A stretch of DNA of 64,000 bases, from contig JAYXKI010000001.1 in assembly GCA_037892935.1 (NCBI GenBank), positions 1,674,001-1,738,000 on the forward strand, written 5' to 3'. Shown here piece after piece: positions 1-10,788 of the stretch (the stretch's first letter is position 1; each line of letters opens with the position of its first letter). Source of the stretch: Phlebopus portentosus (lineage: Eukaryota > Basidiomycota > Agaricomycetes > Boletales > Boletinellaceae). A program made the translations under genes and the position numbers. The notes beneath the pieces are model-generated. The model had not been told where the DNA came from. It saw only the letters and a program-made list of their open reading frames with translations, and ran no database searches.

Positions 1-786
1 ACATATAACATTGCTTCGTCAGGACGTTTCTCCTCTCCACCGACGCTGTCATCTACCGTACGAAATCTACGGGTGCACCGGAAGCAGGAATCACGTTCAT
101 CAACTGATTCATCCGCTTCAAATAGATATTCTGATGATGACGATGACGATGATGAATTACTCCAACAGCGGACGCCACCATCTACTGACGATGAACAGAG
201 GCCGCCATTGGAGTCAGGAAGGTCTTCTGGCGTTTCGCCGTATTATTCTTCGCATACTGCGACATCGGATGCCGGAGATGTATCCATACTCCCGTTGTCC
301 ACGTTGTCGGAGGCGACGTGTTTCTCTCTTGCATTCCAGCTCCACCGGATGTTCAACCTCGTCCTCGCTTGTCAGGAGAGCATGTGGGAAGTCTTGAATG
401 ATCGGATTCGGAACCGGGAGTCAGAGTTAAAGGAGCTGGGTTGGGATGATGAGGAGATTGAGGCCGAACATGCTCGGCAGAGATTTGACAAGCTCCTTGA
501 ACGATATCAGGGGTATGCTTTCATCATTTTGAACTCAATGCGGAAATTCTGATATCTGTTTCAAAGGGATATGCAAACTCGGGCCGCATTATGGCATCGT
601 ATAGCCCTTTCACCCTCTCCAGATTTTAAGCTGCCAAAGCAGGGCCTCATGACCAAAGCCGAAATGAACGACGAGGACCGCGTATATCATGCTGTACTCA
701 ATGCCCTGCGACATGCGACAGAAGAAGAACTGCGTACACCTTGCAGAACCATGCGAATTTTTATCGGCTATAAATTGGGGCTGTGA
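1..786 (+). CDS. Hypothetical protein, 3' end (5' partial)
   Basis: The frame is open from base 1, so the start lies outside the window. Exons are 1-512 and 567-786, joined across a 54 nt GT-AG intron; the join keeps phase (RYQG then DMQTRAALWHRI). The visible part has a Ser-rich, acidic stretch with seven Asp in a row, then a predicted helical segment (roughly SLAFQLHRMFNLVLACQE to ERYQGD) rich in Leu, Glu and Arg. No catalytic motif, signal peptide or membrane segment is seen. I do not recognise the family. The stop at 784-786 is followed by about 240 bp before the next gene on the same strand. Confidence 0.6.
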
Positions 787-1030
787 TCAATATTTATTTG
801 CATCGTGCATATTGGTTTGTCTTGTTTTGTTTATCATGTATTGGGGGACATCATTATTGTTATTTCCTGCATTACATCGAAGAAACTTGCCATTTTCTGC
901 ATCTGTCTACCTTGTTGTCTTACGAATGTCCTGTATCCTAGATTTGTATAGCTTTTTTAATAACCTATAGTTTCATCCGAAGATCGACGATAGATCGACG
1001 CGTCGATCTAGATTTACTGGGTCCAATGGG

Positions 1031-2893
1031 ATGCACCCATTCAGGCTCGGCCCATTTTCTGCGTTCAGCACTATGGGCTCGCATGGTAAATTCTTGGTGC
1101 TTTCTGTGATAACTGGATTTCTTGCGTTGGTTTTGCCGAGATTGGCACTGATAGGACCATCCTCCCGAATTTCCGATGAACTCGCGCTTCGATTGCAGTC
1201 ATTCGACATTCCTGTATCACCTACAATTATCCCGACTACGTATGCTTCAGAGACAGCCTTGGGTTTCAAGTATGCGCCCGTCTCTCCTTCTGTCAAGATG
1301 AGAAAACTAGATACCACTGCAGTCATCCTCAACTGGTCAAGATTACAGAATGTCATTTTGATCTCGTCCATCTTGTGCGGGCCGTGGTTGGATGACGTCG
1401 TGGCAGAGGTTTTCATATGGAATAACAATCCGAATATAACGCTTACGACAAAGGTTAGCAATATTCTACTCGGCTTCTCACCTCAACTATCGATTCGCTT
1501 TTGATGTATAGACTTTCACTGATACCGGCTGCCCGGCAAATAAGTTGAGAATTTTTAATTCTCAGGCGAACGAATTGTTTCAGGCTAGGTATCTTGCTTG
1601 TGCTCAGTCTCGGGCACCCTACTGTTTTACGCAGGTTCGTTTAAATTTCCATGTCTAAACCAATGCTAATCTCATTGAAGGACGATGACTACGTTGTGCA
1701 ACCCGACGTTGTTAAGAACTTGCATTCCTACTTCTTACAAAACAAGGCAGTCCGTTCGGTTCACCTTCTTCCTGCACATGAGCATCTTCTCTCGCGCTTG
1801 AGGTTATTTACTACCCCAGGCAGCTCGATCTCGACCGCGTTTGCTTGGCTCGGGCACGGAACTCTCTTGAGTCGTTCCGCTGCGAGAGACTTTCTAGACT
1901 TGCTTCGTGATCTGAACGTAACGGACGATGAGATGAAAATGGCGGACAACTACTTCACGATACTCGCGAACAGTCCGAAGACGGGGGAGATATGGTTTGA
2001 TCATGGAAAGGAACTTGGTGGAGGGCAGCCGTTCACGGTTGGTACCGAGGGAGACGACAGAAATGACAGACACATAGTAAGTTCTGATTTCAATTTCAAT
2101 GAGGCAGCTGCTCTCATGCTGTAGGCACGAGCTCTGGAGTACCTTTCGCTATTGATATCCGGACAGAATGCGGCTTCAACTCATAGATATGTTTCTAAAG
2201 CCGCACCGTTACAGAATATGCAACCCGTGAATACTGCACCGTGCCGAGTGACCCAATGTCTCGTTATGTCTAATATTCCACTTCTTTTGGGTACATCAAG
2301 TGTGAACACACAAGGGATAGATTTGGAGTCCGTAACTAAAAGAAAGCTGCATAATTTAGATGCAGTTGAGAGGGATTGGTACATTCGTAACCCATTGTCA
2401 TATTTGGTCGACGCTCGATCTGATACTGCTTTCCGAAGCCCGGGAGGTTAGTGGTATCCCGAGTCTGCGAATATCTCTAACATTTACATAGTTGCAAAGT
2501 CGGGAGAATGGATCACTCTAGACGCTCTCCGAACCATGAGCACCAGGGATCAGACTCTTGAACTGTCTATCTTGGCAGATAAAGATAAAGAAGACATGTT
2601 CCGGAGAGAGGCTTCTTACAGCAGTTCTGTAGACGGAACGGAATGGGTAAGTGGCAAACATTTGATTCCAAGGAGACACGACACGACATTAATGACAGTA
2701 TTTTAAGATTAATATGAATGGCACATTGAATTGTGCTCAGACCGATGAACGAACCGATGCGCTCATTGAGTGTAGCATCAAAGTGGAGAAAGACGCGCGC
2801 TACTTTAGAGTTACGGTTACCGGTCTAAATCCACTCCACGAGAGATGGAGTGTGTATGAAGTATGGCTCCGATACGTAGAATACCCATCGTGA
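1031..2893 (+). CDS. Putative Golgi-type glycosyltransferase (type II membrane protein)
   Basis: Model of about 534 aa with exons 1031-1453, 1512-1634, 1681-2076, 2125-2446, 2492-2646 and 2708-2893; all five introns keep phase. One N-terminal hydrophobic segment (about residues 19-40) fits a signal anchor. Then comes a GT-A-like start, TTAVILNWSRLQN, ending in IWNNNPNITL, and an acidic motif TQDDDYVV that is only formed by splicing exon 2 to exon 3. This arrangement (beta strand, W-N-N, later DDD) resembles exostosin/GT64-like and other fungal GT-A enzymes in which the Asp cluster binds the nucleotide-sugar metal ion. The donor and acceptor cannot be read from the sequence. The start could also be the Met at 1073. 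The family call is inference; the intron-exon structure is well supported. Confidence 0.55.
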
Positions 2894-3106
2894 TGTACAT
2901 GTATTTGTGGTATCTGTAGTCGGTTCAGAGACGAGACCCCAAAGTTAGGAACCGGAAGTACTCCTAATCGGGAACACTCGTTACAACGCGAGTTCAGCCC
3001 AACTTAACTTTCATAATCTATCCTGACTCGAACCTCAACACATCCTATTCTGCTCATTCATTTCGTCTTTACACAACCTTCGACTGTAGATTGGGGCAGT
3101 AAGAAG

Positions 3107-4439
3107 ATGTTGGCGAGATCATCAGTGGCAGCTCGTATCGCATCTTCCGTAGCAATGACCAGACGCAACGTTTCCATAAAGGCACGCCTCTTGTGTATCC
3201 GTACCCGAAACAATACTGACGAACCCCCTACGGTTAATGCAGAACATTGTGTATGGGTCTCCTGAAGCCAAGGAAGCTGGTGAGTTGGAGGCACAGCAGC
3301 ACTCTAAGTTGGTTGCTCGGAGGAAGTATCTCCACGTATTCGAATGTAAGCTCGGTCGATTCACGTAGCGTAGTCTTTCCTTTGTTTCTTCGTATACCCT
3401 ATCTAACGATTGAGTTCGCATCCAGACCACAAAGTAAAGCCAGATGCAGTGAATGAATATAAGGCAGCCGCGTAAGAGTTTCGCCTTATTACCTTTTGTA
3501 AGCGATTATCGCGCATAATCCATTTTATCGCTCGTCCAGCTTTTCTGTTCTTTCGCGAATGATGCTAATCCAGCTATTTTCAGCGAGGAGTATTACACCG
3601 GAATCAAATCAGACCCAGAATTGCGTGTCAAGCTAACCGGTGCCTGGGAAACGATAGTTGGAGAGAATGACATCTTTGGTGCGTTTCCTTTGGTTGTGCC
3701 GAACTACTTGCTGTTGACGTCACGGCCATGTAGTGCACATCACCGAATACGAGAACAACGCCGGTTTCGATCGTTCATTCCGTCTCATCCGTGAAAGTGA
3801 TGTTCGTAGTCGTTTATTCTTGCTTCCTCAATGTAGTCTAAAGTGGAACCGTTTCGCAGCACATTAAGGCGCAGAATAGGATTCTACCATTCCTGTCCTC
3901 TAGGTCGACGCAGATCAACCAGGAGTTTGCATTTTTTCCATCCTCTCCACCACGTGTGCAAGGTGGCATTTTCGAACTGAGGAGCTATCAATTGAAGCCG
4001 GGAAAACTTCTCGAGTGGGAGAGCACTTGGTAATCCCACTCCTTCTCTTATCTCAAAGTCCTAGCTTTCTCAACCTCTATGGCTAAGGCGGATCGGAATC
4101 GAAGCAAGACGCAAGCTCGTTGCTCCTGTCGGAGCGTGGTTCTCACGAATAGGAAGACTGCACCAAGTTCATCACCTTTGGCAATATCCGTGAGTGTGGA
4201 TGATCCCGGCCAGACGTTCCGCTGTAACGTATAGTTCAGAGACTTTCAGACTCGGAACGATATTCGGGAGAAGGCATGGCAGCTGGATGGATGGAGCGAT
4301 ACGGTGCACAAGGTTTAATCAACTCTTTCTTACCAAGAAAACTATGACGACTGACATTGCTTGCTTCTAGACGACAAAACTAGCAAAGTTCATGGACTCG
4401 ACAATTCTTATCCCGCTTTCATACTCTCCGCTTAAGTAG
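3107..4439 (+). CDS. NIPSNAP family mitochondrial protein
   Basis: Nine exons give about 266 aa: 3107-3181, 3243-3345, 3426-3471, 3584-3678, 3734-3801, 3860-4029, 4088-4189, 4240-4312 and 4371-4439. The product starts with a basic, Ser/Ala/Arg-rich presequence (MLARSSVAARIASS) typical of matrix import. Two NIPSNAP repeats follow, seen as YLHVFEYHKVKPDAVNEY, GAWETIVGENDIF and HITEYENNAGFDRS, then GGIFELRSYQLKPGKLLEWE, VGAWFSRIGRLHQVHHLWQY and REKAWQLDGWSDTV. The family is linked to mitochondrial quality control; its biochemical role in fungi is unclear. Joining exon 1 to exon 2 in frame requires a GC-AG intron (3182-3242), because no GT donor gives the needed phase. The 3' end (PLSYSPLK) is typical of the family. 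Confidence 0.88.
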
Positions 4440-4765
4440 CATTTGTATGTACGTGCTCGAATTGAAAATGTTGCTCCTAATTCTTGCAATTGAGCATGCC
4501 GACCTTACTGATAATGTTCGAGAATGGCTGATTTGACTAGAGTAGTGAAAACACCAGGTGTGGATTGGATCAATCTATGTAATAAACATAGGAATTTCGG
4601 CTCGGGCCTCTGAATAACGGATGACGTCAGGATCTGCATGTCTGCGTTAGCGGGGCCGCTTGAAGAATGTATAAGTACATGTACGCGCGACCAATTGGTG
4701 CTGCTGCGTCAAAGGAGTATCTTTGGTTCCTTCGGCTCAACAAATCCCCGCATCGGAAATCCAGC
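4440..4765. other. Intergenic, 326 bp
   Basis: The 3' flank of the NIPSNAP gene and 5' flank of the next gene on the same strand. I see no ORF or RNA gene here. Two earlier ATGs (4638 and 4667) open short frames that would sit in the leader of the downstream transcription factor gene. Confidence 0.5.
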
Positions 4766-7700
4766 ATGTCAACATCCTCCTCCGGCGACCAGCCTCTTTC
4801 CCCAGAGACCTTTGATCATGCAAGCCAGACGAACAAAAAGAGGAGCAGTCGTGGTAAGTATCAGTTACTATTGGATTGGATTGGATTGGAAGTGCAGTGC
4901 AGACCAAATGATGTCACTTATGACTCTCAGCTTGCGACCAATGCCGAAGAACGAAGAGCAAATGCAGAAAGCCTGTCGATCCAAACAGACCCTGCTCGAA
5001 TTGCACGATTGCAGGTTTGAGTAAGTTCGAGGGTACTATGCATTTCAATACGAATTCCCTTTCACAGTCTTTTCTCCAATCTCGTAAAGATTGCACCTTC
5101 CAAGGTAATACATTACGCTCACCAGGGGCCAATTCTTTTGAGCTGACTACCGTACAGGTCCTAGCTACAAACGGGGTCCACCAAAGGGATACATCAGTGC
5201 TATTGAACAACGATTGCATCAGGTTGAAGCTGTCCTCGGGGCGATAATCAACTCCAAGGACGCGAAGTCACAAGAAATCACCTCTGCATTGAGGACGGAT
5301 GACATAGCAAGAGAGATCATAGATAGAGTTGATCGTGGTCCTTACGGTTCGACAAGCCGTGCTACCTCCGCGGGACCTGCAGACTTCTCGGCAACCATCA
5401 GGCAACTCAACGAATCAAGGGATAACCGTACTACTAGGGATTCGAGAGTAACCCGCGAGAACTTGTCCTCAACTTATCGTCAGTATTCATTTATAGTAAT
5501 GTTGTTCTATCATTGAACCGTGTAATAGACGACATCCCTTCTCCTTCTCCGGAATGGCTGAGGAGACTGGATATCATTCTTGCAGGGCAAGGTCCCAGTC
5601 GATATTCTGCGCCGCCTTCAGGATCTTCCTCGCTTGAGAGAGGGTACGTCTGGCTTACTTCAACATGGAGGAGGTCGTTATTGAAGAGAAGGCTTCTTTA
5701 TAGGCATACCGATACGCCTGGCTATAGCCGTGCCGTTCAAGGCGTACCAGGTGGGCACTTGAATATCTCAGAAATGCACGCTCACATCCTAATGCCCCGC
5801 GCAGCCAGAAATGAAGATGTTGTAGAAAAGGTAGAAGATGAGGAGGCAATAGGAAGTCTTTCGTTCAACGAAAATGACGAGGTGCGTAGAGTGTCCATAG
5901 TTCAACGTTTACAAGCTGAAAATATCGGAATATCTAGATTCGTTATCATAACGAATCGAGTGGTATGTCACTCCTGGACAAGTTAGCAGATAATACCAGC
6001 GGTCGTAACTCTGGCGGAATATGGCAAGTCCGAGAACACATGTATAGTATAAAAGAGCTTATATCCTCCCAATTCTAGGCGACTACCAATGGCACGTACT
6101 TGGCCACACGCACCAATGCGTCTCGCAAGTATTGGTTCTGTCCATGAACCGATACCGATTCAATGGCCGGCCCCTGATCACGAGAAACTACTCATGGAGC
6201 TTTACTTCACATATGTTCATCCTGATTTACCCGTCCTCCACAAGCCGAGCTTCATGGCTCTCTGTCAGTCCCACTTAGATTATGACTCTGATACCGCTCC
6301 CACGTGAGTTTTTTCCGTTCGAACTTCTATTGCAAGCATCTGAATTTCTATCGACTGATATAGGTTTGCATCTACCAATTTACAGACTAAACTGGCTCAG
6401 CTGCTCATGCTTGCTGTGTTCACCGTTTCAAGTAGATTCAACGAAAGAGAAATGTCTTTGCCGGAGCCTGGAGGTATGTGGGAAGCAGGTTGCAATTATC
6501 TAGCGTCTGCTAGACAAATCCTATGTACGTATTGTTGACTGGTCAACATGTTGATATGGAATCTTAAGTTCAAATCTTATAGATTCCGTGATTCATACGA
6601 GTTCAATAATCACTTGTCAAGCCCTAGTAATTCTAGCGTATAGGGAATTCGGGCTGGGTAGGTCTCTGTCTACGAAAGCATAACTTGTGGGCTCACTCTC
6701 CGTTAGGTTCCTTTGAACAAAGCTCAGGCTTTATGAGTAAGTGTTTTCTGTGATATTGTCCCGTTTTCTAACGAGTAAACTTTCTTAGGTATGGCGATCA
6801 ACATGGTAATCGTCTCTGTGATACATAGCTTCCTCTAATTTTACCAACGTTTCAATTCGCAGGCCCAAGATCTTGGTCTACATCGTGCGGCGGACCGATG
6901 GCAGCGCTCTGGCATCGATATATTCTCTCCGAATCAGAAACAAGAAAGAAAGCATGTTTGGTGGAGCTGCGCTATTGCTGAGAAGTAGGTGACTTAACTG
7001 GCATTCTCTGCTTCGTTCTCACAGGATCTCTCAGGTATATAGCATGCGCATTAGGTACCGGAAATGCTTAGCCTTCCTCACCATAATTCTGAATGTGTTA
7101 CAGGCAAGCCAACGATTATTCGGCCAAATGATTACGACACCGATTTGCCTGAGGACCGTGGCAGCGATCCCCGCTCTTCCTTTGTATGATAGTTCGGCAA
7201 GCCGCTCGCCGTTCACTGATTTCTTATATTTTATACAGGGAGAAGAGGTCGAGGTATGGCAGCCTCACCCAGCGGTTGTTCAATCTTCACCCCAGCCTCC
7301 TGTCCTCTGTCACACCCTATCTACTTTCAAAGCTGCGGCATCGTTGTGTAAGAGAATTCGGAGTTATACCTCGACTCGTACTTACAAACTACAGCTGTAA
7401 TAACGGGGAAAATCATCGACAAGATTTACTCTATACGCCAAAAGCCGTGGCCGAAGAAACAACGATTACTGTATGGTCTAGATAGAGAGTTGAATGACTG
7501 GTTCGCTGGCCTTCCTGCGCATTTGCATTATGATGCTGCAGTACGCAGACCTGTCCCTCCTCAAACTCTTTTCCTCCATATCCAGCATTCGATCGTTATG
7601 ATATTACTTCATCGCAAATTGTAAGCACGGTATAAAATACTTCCAGCTTCATCGAAGCCGACACGTTCTGATCCCATCCAGCATTCCTCGCGTAAATCAT

Positions 7701-8718
7701 CGAGAGTGAGTGAACTTCAAGCTTGACTTCACCGTTTGGAGCGTGCTGACTAATTTAAGGAGCGCGGCATCGGCCCACGGAATAGATACAGCAAAGGAGT
7801 TTGAGCCGTGTCAGGAAGCAGCTATCAGGATTTCATCTTTAGGTAATACTCCTACCACTTCACTATGATGTCACTGACACTACACCTCAACTTTGTTAAT
7901 CTAGCCGCAATTATCAGAGAAGTCTTTTCTTTGAAGGCCGTTTCAGCGTACTTACCGTCGTACCTGATGTCTGCCGGGTACGCCATTCGTTTAATCACGC
8001 TGCCCACAGCTGACACGCTCTTAGGATCATGCATCTCGCAGCAAGTGAGTCCTAATACCTCTCGGCATCCGACATTTTTTCTGAAATGGTTGTGCAGTAT
8101 CAATGAATCGAGGAGATACACTGCGGTCTATAGTAGGAATCCGCAACACACTTGTCTGTTTGAAAGATATGGAGGTAAAGGTCTGCAGTCTAACGTAACT
8201 CGCTTGGAGCTCAAATGTCTTTAGAATGTCTGGCCAAGTGCTATGCGAAACTACGAATTGCTCGGTAGCGCCTGGTCAAAGCTCGAAAACAGCATGCAGA
8301 CCGTTCTTGACAATCCAGACCAATTTCCTCATGCAAGTCAAAGTTTCGGTCCCTATAACCCCGCGGTAGGTGCGCTTTCGCACTCGCAAAAATCTTACTA
8401 TCTCTGATTTCGTCATATCAGGAGGCGGAAGAGAACACACGCGTGATGGCACGACTACTGGGACTGGAGATACCGGGCGTTGTCCATGCACCAATTCCAC
8501 CAGTTCCGTGGGCGAGAGGACCTATGACGCAGCATGTTCAAGGTTCTGCTGCAAGCTCACAGACCGCATATTCACCAGCATCCACAGAGTATTCTCGGTC
8601 TGCTGGACTTACGCCGTCATCTCGGCCGTTGGATTGGACACAAGAATATCCGGATAGTTCAATCCCGTTCCATGGGTACGATTTTCAGAGTTTCACGAAT
8701 CCGGACTCGTTCTATTAG
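4766..8718 (+). CDS. Zn(II)2Cys6 transcription factor with fungal-specific regulatory domain
   Basis: The hand-built model has 24 exons and about 896 aa: 4766-4853, 4931-5020, 5090-5104, 5158-5478, 5529-5643, 5704-5881, 5938-6041, 6079-6303, 6364-6524, 6583-6657, 6707-6736, 6789-6805, 6863-6984, 7035-7054, 7104-7183, 7239-7347, 7395-7620, 7682-7705, 7760-7842, 7905-7977, 8025-8044, 8098-8174, 8225-8365 and 8422-8718. The N-terminal binuclear cluster reads CDQCRRTKSKC, then CSNCTIAGLNC, so all six cysteines are present. It is followed by a basic linker and a short coiled coil (AIEQRLHQVEAVLG). The middle part matches the fungal-trans (MHR) domain: LYFTYVHPDLPVLHKPSF, then AQDLGLHRAADRW and YIACALGKP. 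The target genes are unknown. Several exons are only 15-30 nt. The start at 4766 is the nearest in-frame Met before the cluster. Confidence 0.85.
4871..4890. repeat. TTGGA x4 microsatellite in intron 1
   Basis: Four perfect copies of TTGGA lie in the first intron of the Zn2Cys6 gene. No function is suggested. Confidence 0.8.
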
Positions 8719-9008
8719 TTACCTGATTGCACAGCTAAAGGCTACGCAAGAGATGTACTTGATTGTAGATTAAATGTGATGTAGTTCTTGTGTATATCAA
8801 AGCGCAAAAGGAAGTCGCTTCACATGGGAAAACAAAGACAACTGTTGGGAAATATGGACCTTGCGTCGATCACTGCCGTAAGGAGACGATCCATTTGTGT
8901 CTGATGGGACCTACAACATCCACCATCCGCCGCGCCGCTTATTTGTACTCGTAGTGGTATCCTATTCGCACTTGCCCAGTTAGACCGGCTCTCTTTGTCT
9001 CCACCCTC

Positions 9009-10331
9009 ATGTCCAGCCTTCGCGAGCTACTCAACCCAGAAAGACCAGAGAGTTTGTTAGTTGCTCTTTCATTTCGTCCTGTACACACCAAGGCTGACAA
9101 TTCCTTAGCTCGCAACAGAGTACGGTTGGCACACCTTCGCCCTCGACGAGGTCTACCCCAATCATAGAGAATGTCGACAACAACGTCCTAGCTCATGAAT
9201 CTCTGGTCAACCTTGATCCGTCATATACTAACTACCCCGGCTCGGATCCGTCACTCGTGGAAAACATGGCGCATCCACCTCATGAAAACTGCCCTGACTC
9301 TTTGGATTGTCTTCCTGACACAAACGATCGTCCGCAACATACTCTACCTGTTATTTTACGTTGTGCGATATTAGGGAGTGCGAAAAGGAAGCTTACTATT
9401 CGCGACATTTACGCTGCTATGGAGAAAAAGTATCCTTATTACAGAACAGCCGGACCAGCATGGAAAGTATGCATCATCTTTATGCCTTTCTTGCAGACAT
9501 GTTTTCTCACTATGTTCCCAGCAATCAGTTAGGCATCATCTATCATTAAGCAGACTCTTTGAGAGGAAAGCGAAACCGGTCACCGAGCCGGGCTTTGGTT
9601 CGTATTGGACTGTTAACCTTGATGCTCCGCCTGGGACGAAGCGACCTCGTAAGCGGGGACGGCAGAACAAAAGTGCGAACCCGAATCAGAACAGCTCTCT
9701 TGTTGCAGGAGTGGGATCTTCCACTGAACGCAGGGGTCGACCGAAGAAATATGCTCCTCAGGATTTCGAGATTGAACAGATTTCAAAGCCGTCACCATCT
9801 TCCCTCCATGTCCCTTCCAGTATCCTTGCAGGACCCCAAATTTCTTCCGGAAATTTTGCTATACATCAGCTTCCTGTTAATAGATGCTCGTCTCAGCAGT
9901 TTCGCTTGCACAGTGTCCATGACATGTCATCACCACACGTTGAACACGACGACGACGAAAAGATGTTCGATACTCATGATGACTATGCGGAACAGGACTC
10001 TCCGACACTGACTGATGATGCGGATGGAAGTATCGATAACCGTTCGGAAGAGCGCGCCATATACTCTTATTCTGGTGATCCACGAACCCTTCCCCCTCCG
10101 AGCCTCTCGAGTGTACCCGTAGATCCGACTCTCATAACAAACTACAGTGAACCTATCCAACACATCTCCCGACTTCGGGACGAGATCAGGGAACTTCAGG
10201 GACGAGTGGCATCCTTATATACAGAAAAGTCTAAAATGGAGAGAGAGCTTGGCGATGCGCGTGCTGAGATCGCTTGCCTTCGCGCCGAAAACGAGGCACT
10301 CGAGCGGAGATCGAGAAACGGGACGATGTGA
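9009..10331 (+). CDS. Forkhead transcription factor with C-terminal coiled coil
   Basis: Exons 9009-9055, 9109-9466 and 9522-10331 give about 404 aa. The forkhead (winged helix) DNA-binding domain covers roughly residues 80-155: HTLPVILRCAILGSAKRKLT, IRDIYAAMEKKYPYYR, GPAWKQSVRHHLSLSRLFER, and GSYWTVNLD. The recognition helix WKQSVRHHLSLS is formed across the second splice junction, which supports that intron. Basic AT-hook-like stretches follow (RPRKRGRQNKS and GRPKKYA), then an acidic region, and finally a C-terminal heptad helix (HISRLRDEIRELQGRVASLY and on to LRAENEALERR) likely to dimerise. The first intron donor (9056) is the only GT giving the required phase. Its regulatory targets cannot be inferred. 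Confidence 0.88.
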
Positions 10332-10788
10332 GCGTGTGTATATGCTGTTTTTGGTCGTTCTTCAAGGCCACTTTCGAGAGATAATGACTTCAGCAAAAGC
10401 AGGAACCGCGAGGACTAATTCCACTGTCCCGTTGCCGTGGACTGAACATAGGTGGATTCGTTTCTGATCAACTTTCTCAGCTTTCTCAATGACCAGTATT
10501 GTACACTTATTACTGTTTGGCATAAAGCTTGCCATCATTGGTTTTTTTTTTTTTTTTTTTTCATTTTTCAGGATTTAACGCATTGTATTATAAGCAATTT
10601 TCATTCTTCATTCATTACTCAACAGTACACCGTGTTTTCTTTGAGTAGGAATTACTTCAAGTCCTTTGATATTTCTTTTGTTTACTATCCCATATGTAAC
10701 AGTAGGTTTCACGACAATCTGATCGACGTTCATGATCGACCGCAAATTTTTGAGGGTTGATTGATCTTCATTGACAACGACGTGGTTC
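10332..10788. other. Intergenic, 457 bp
   Basis: Lies between the forkhead gene and UTP13 on the same strand. The middle is AT-rich and holds a long T run (separate entry). No gene is supported. Confidence 0.5.
10542..10561. repeat. Homopolymer run of 20 T
   Basis: Twenty consecutive T in the spacer upstream of UTP13, followed by further T-rich sequence. It is probably a poly(dA:dT) tract or a 3' UTR element; the exact length should be treated as uncertain because homopolymers are error-prone. Confidence 0.8.

Noticed and set aside
973..1504. 162-codon minus-strand frame opposite the glycosyltransferase gene
   Set aside because: The plus strand has a signal anchor and a consistent multi-exon structure; the minus frame is its shadow.
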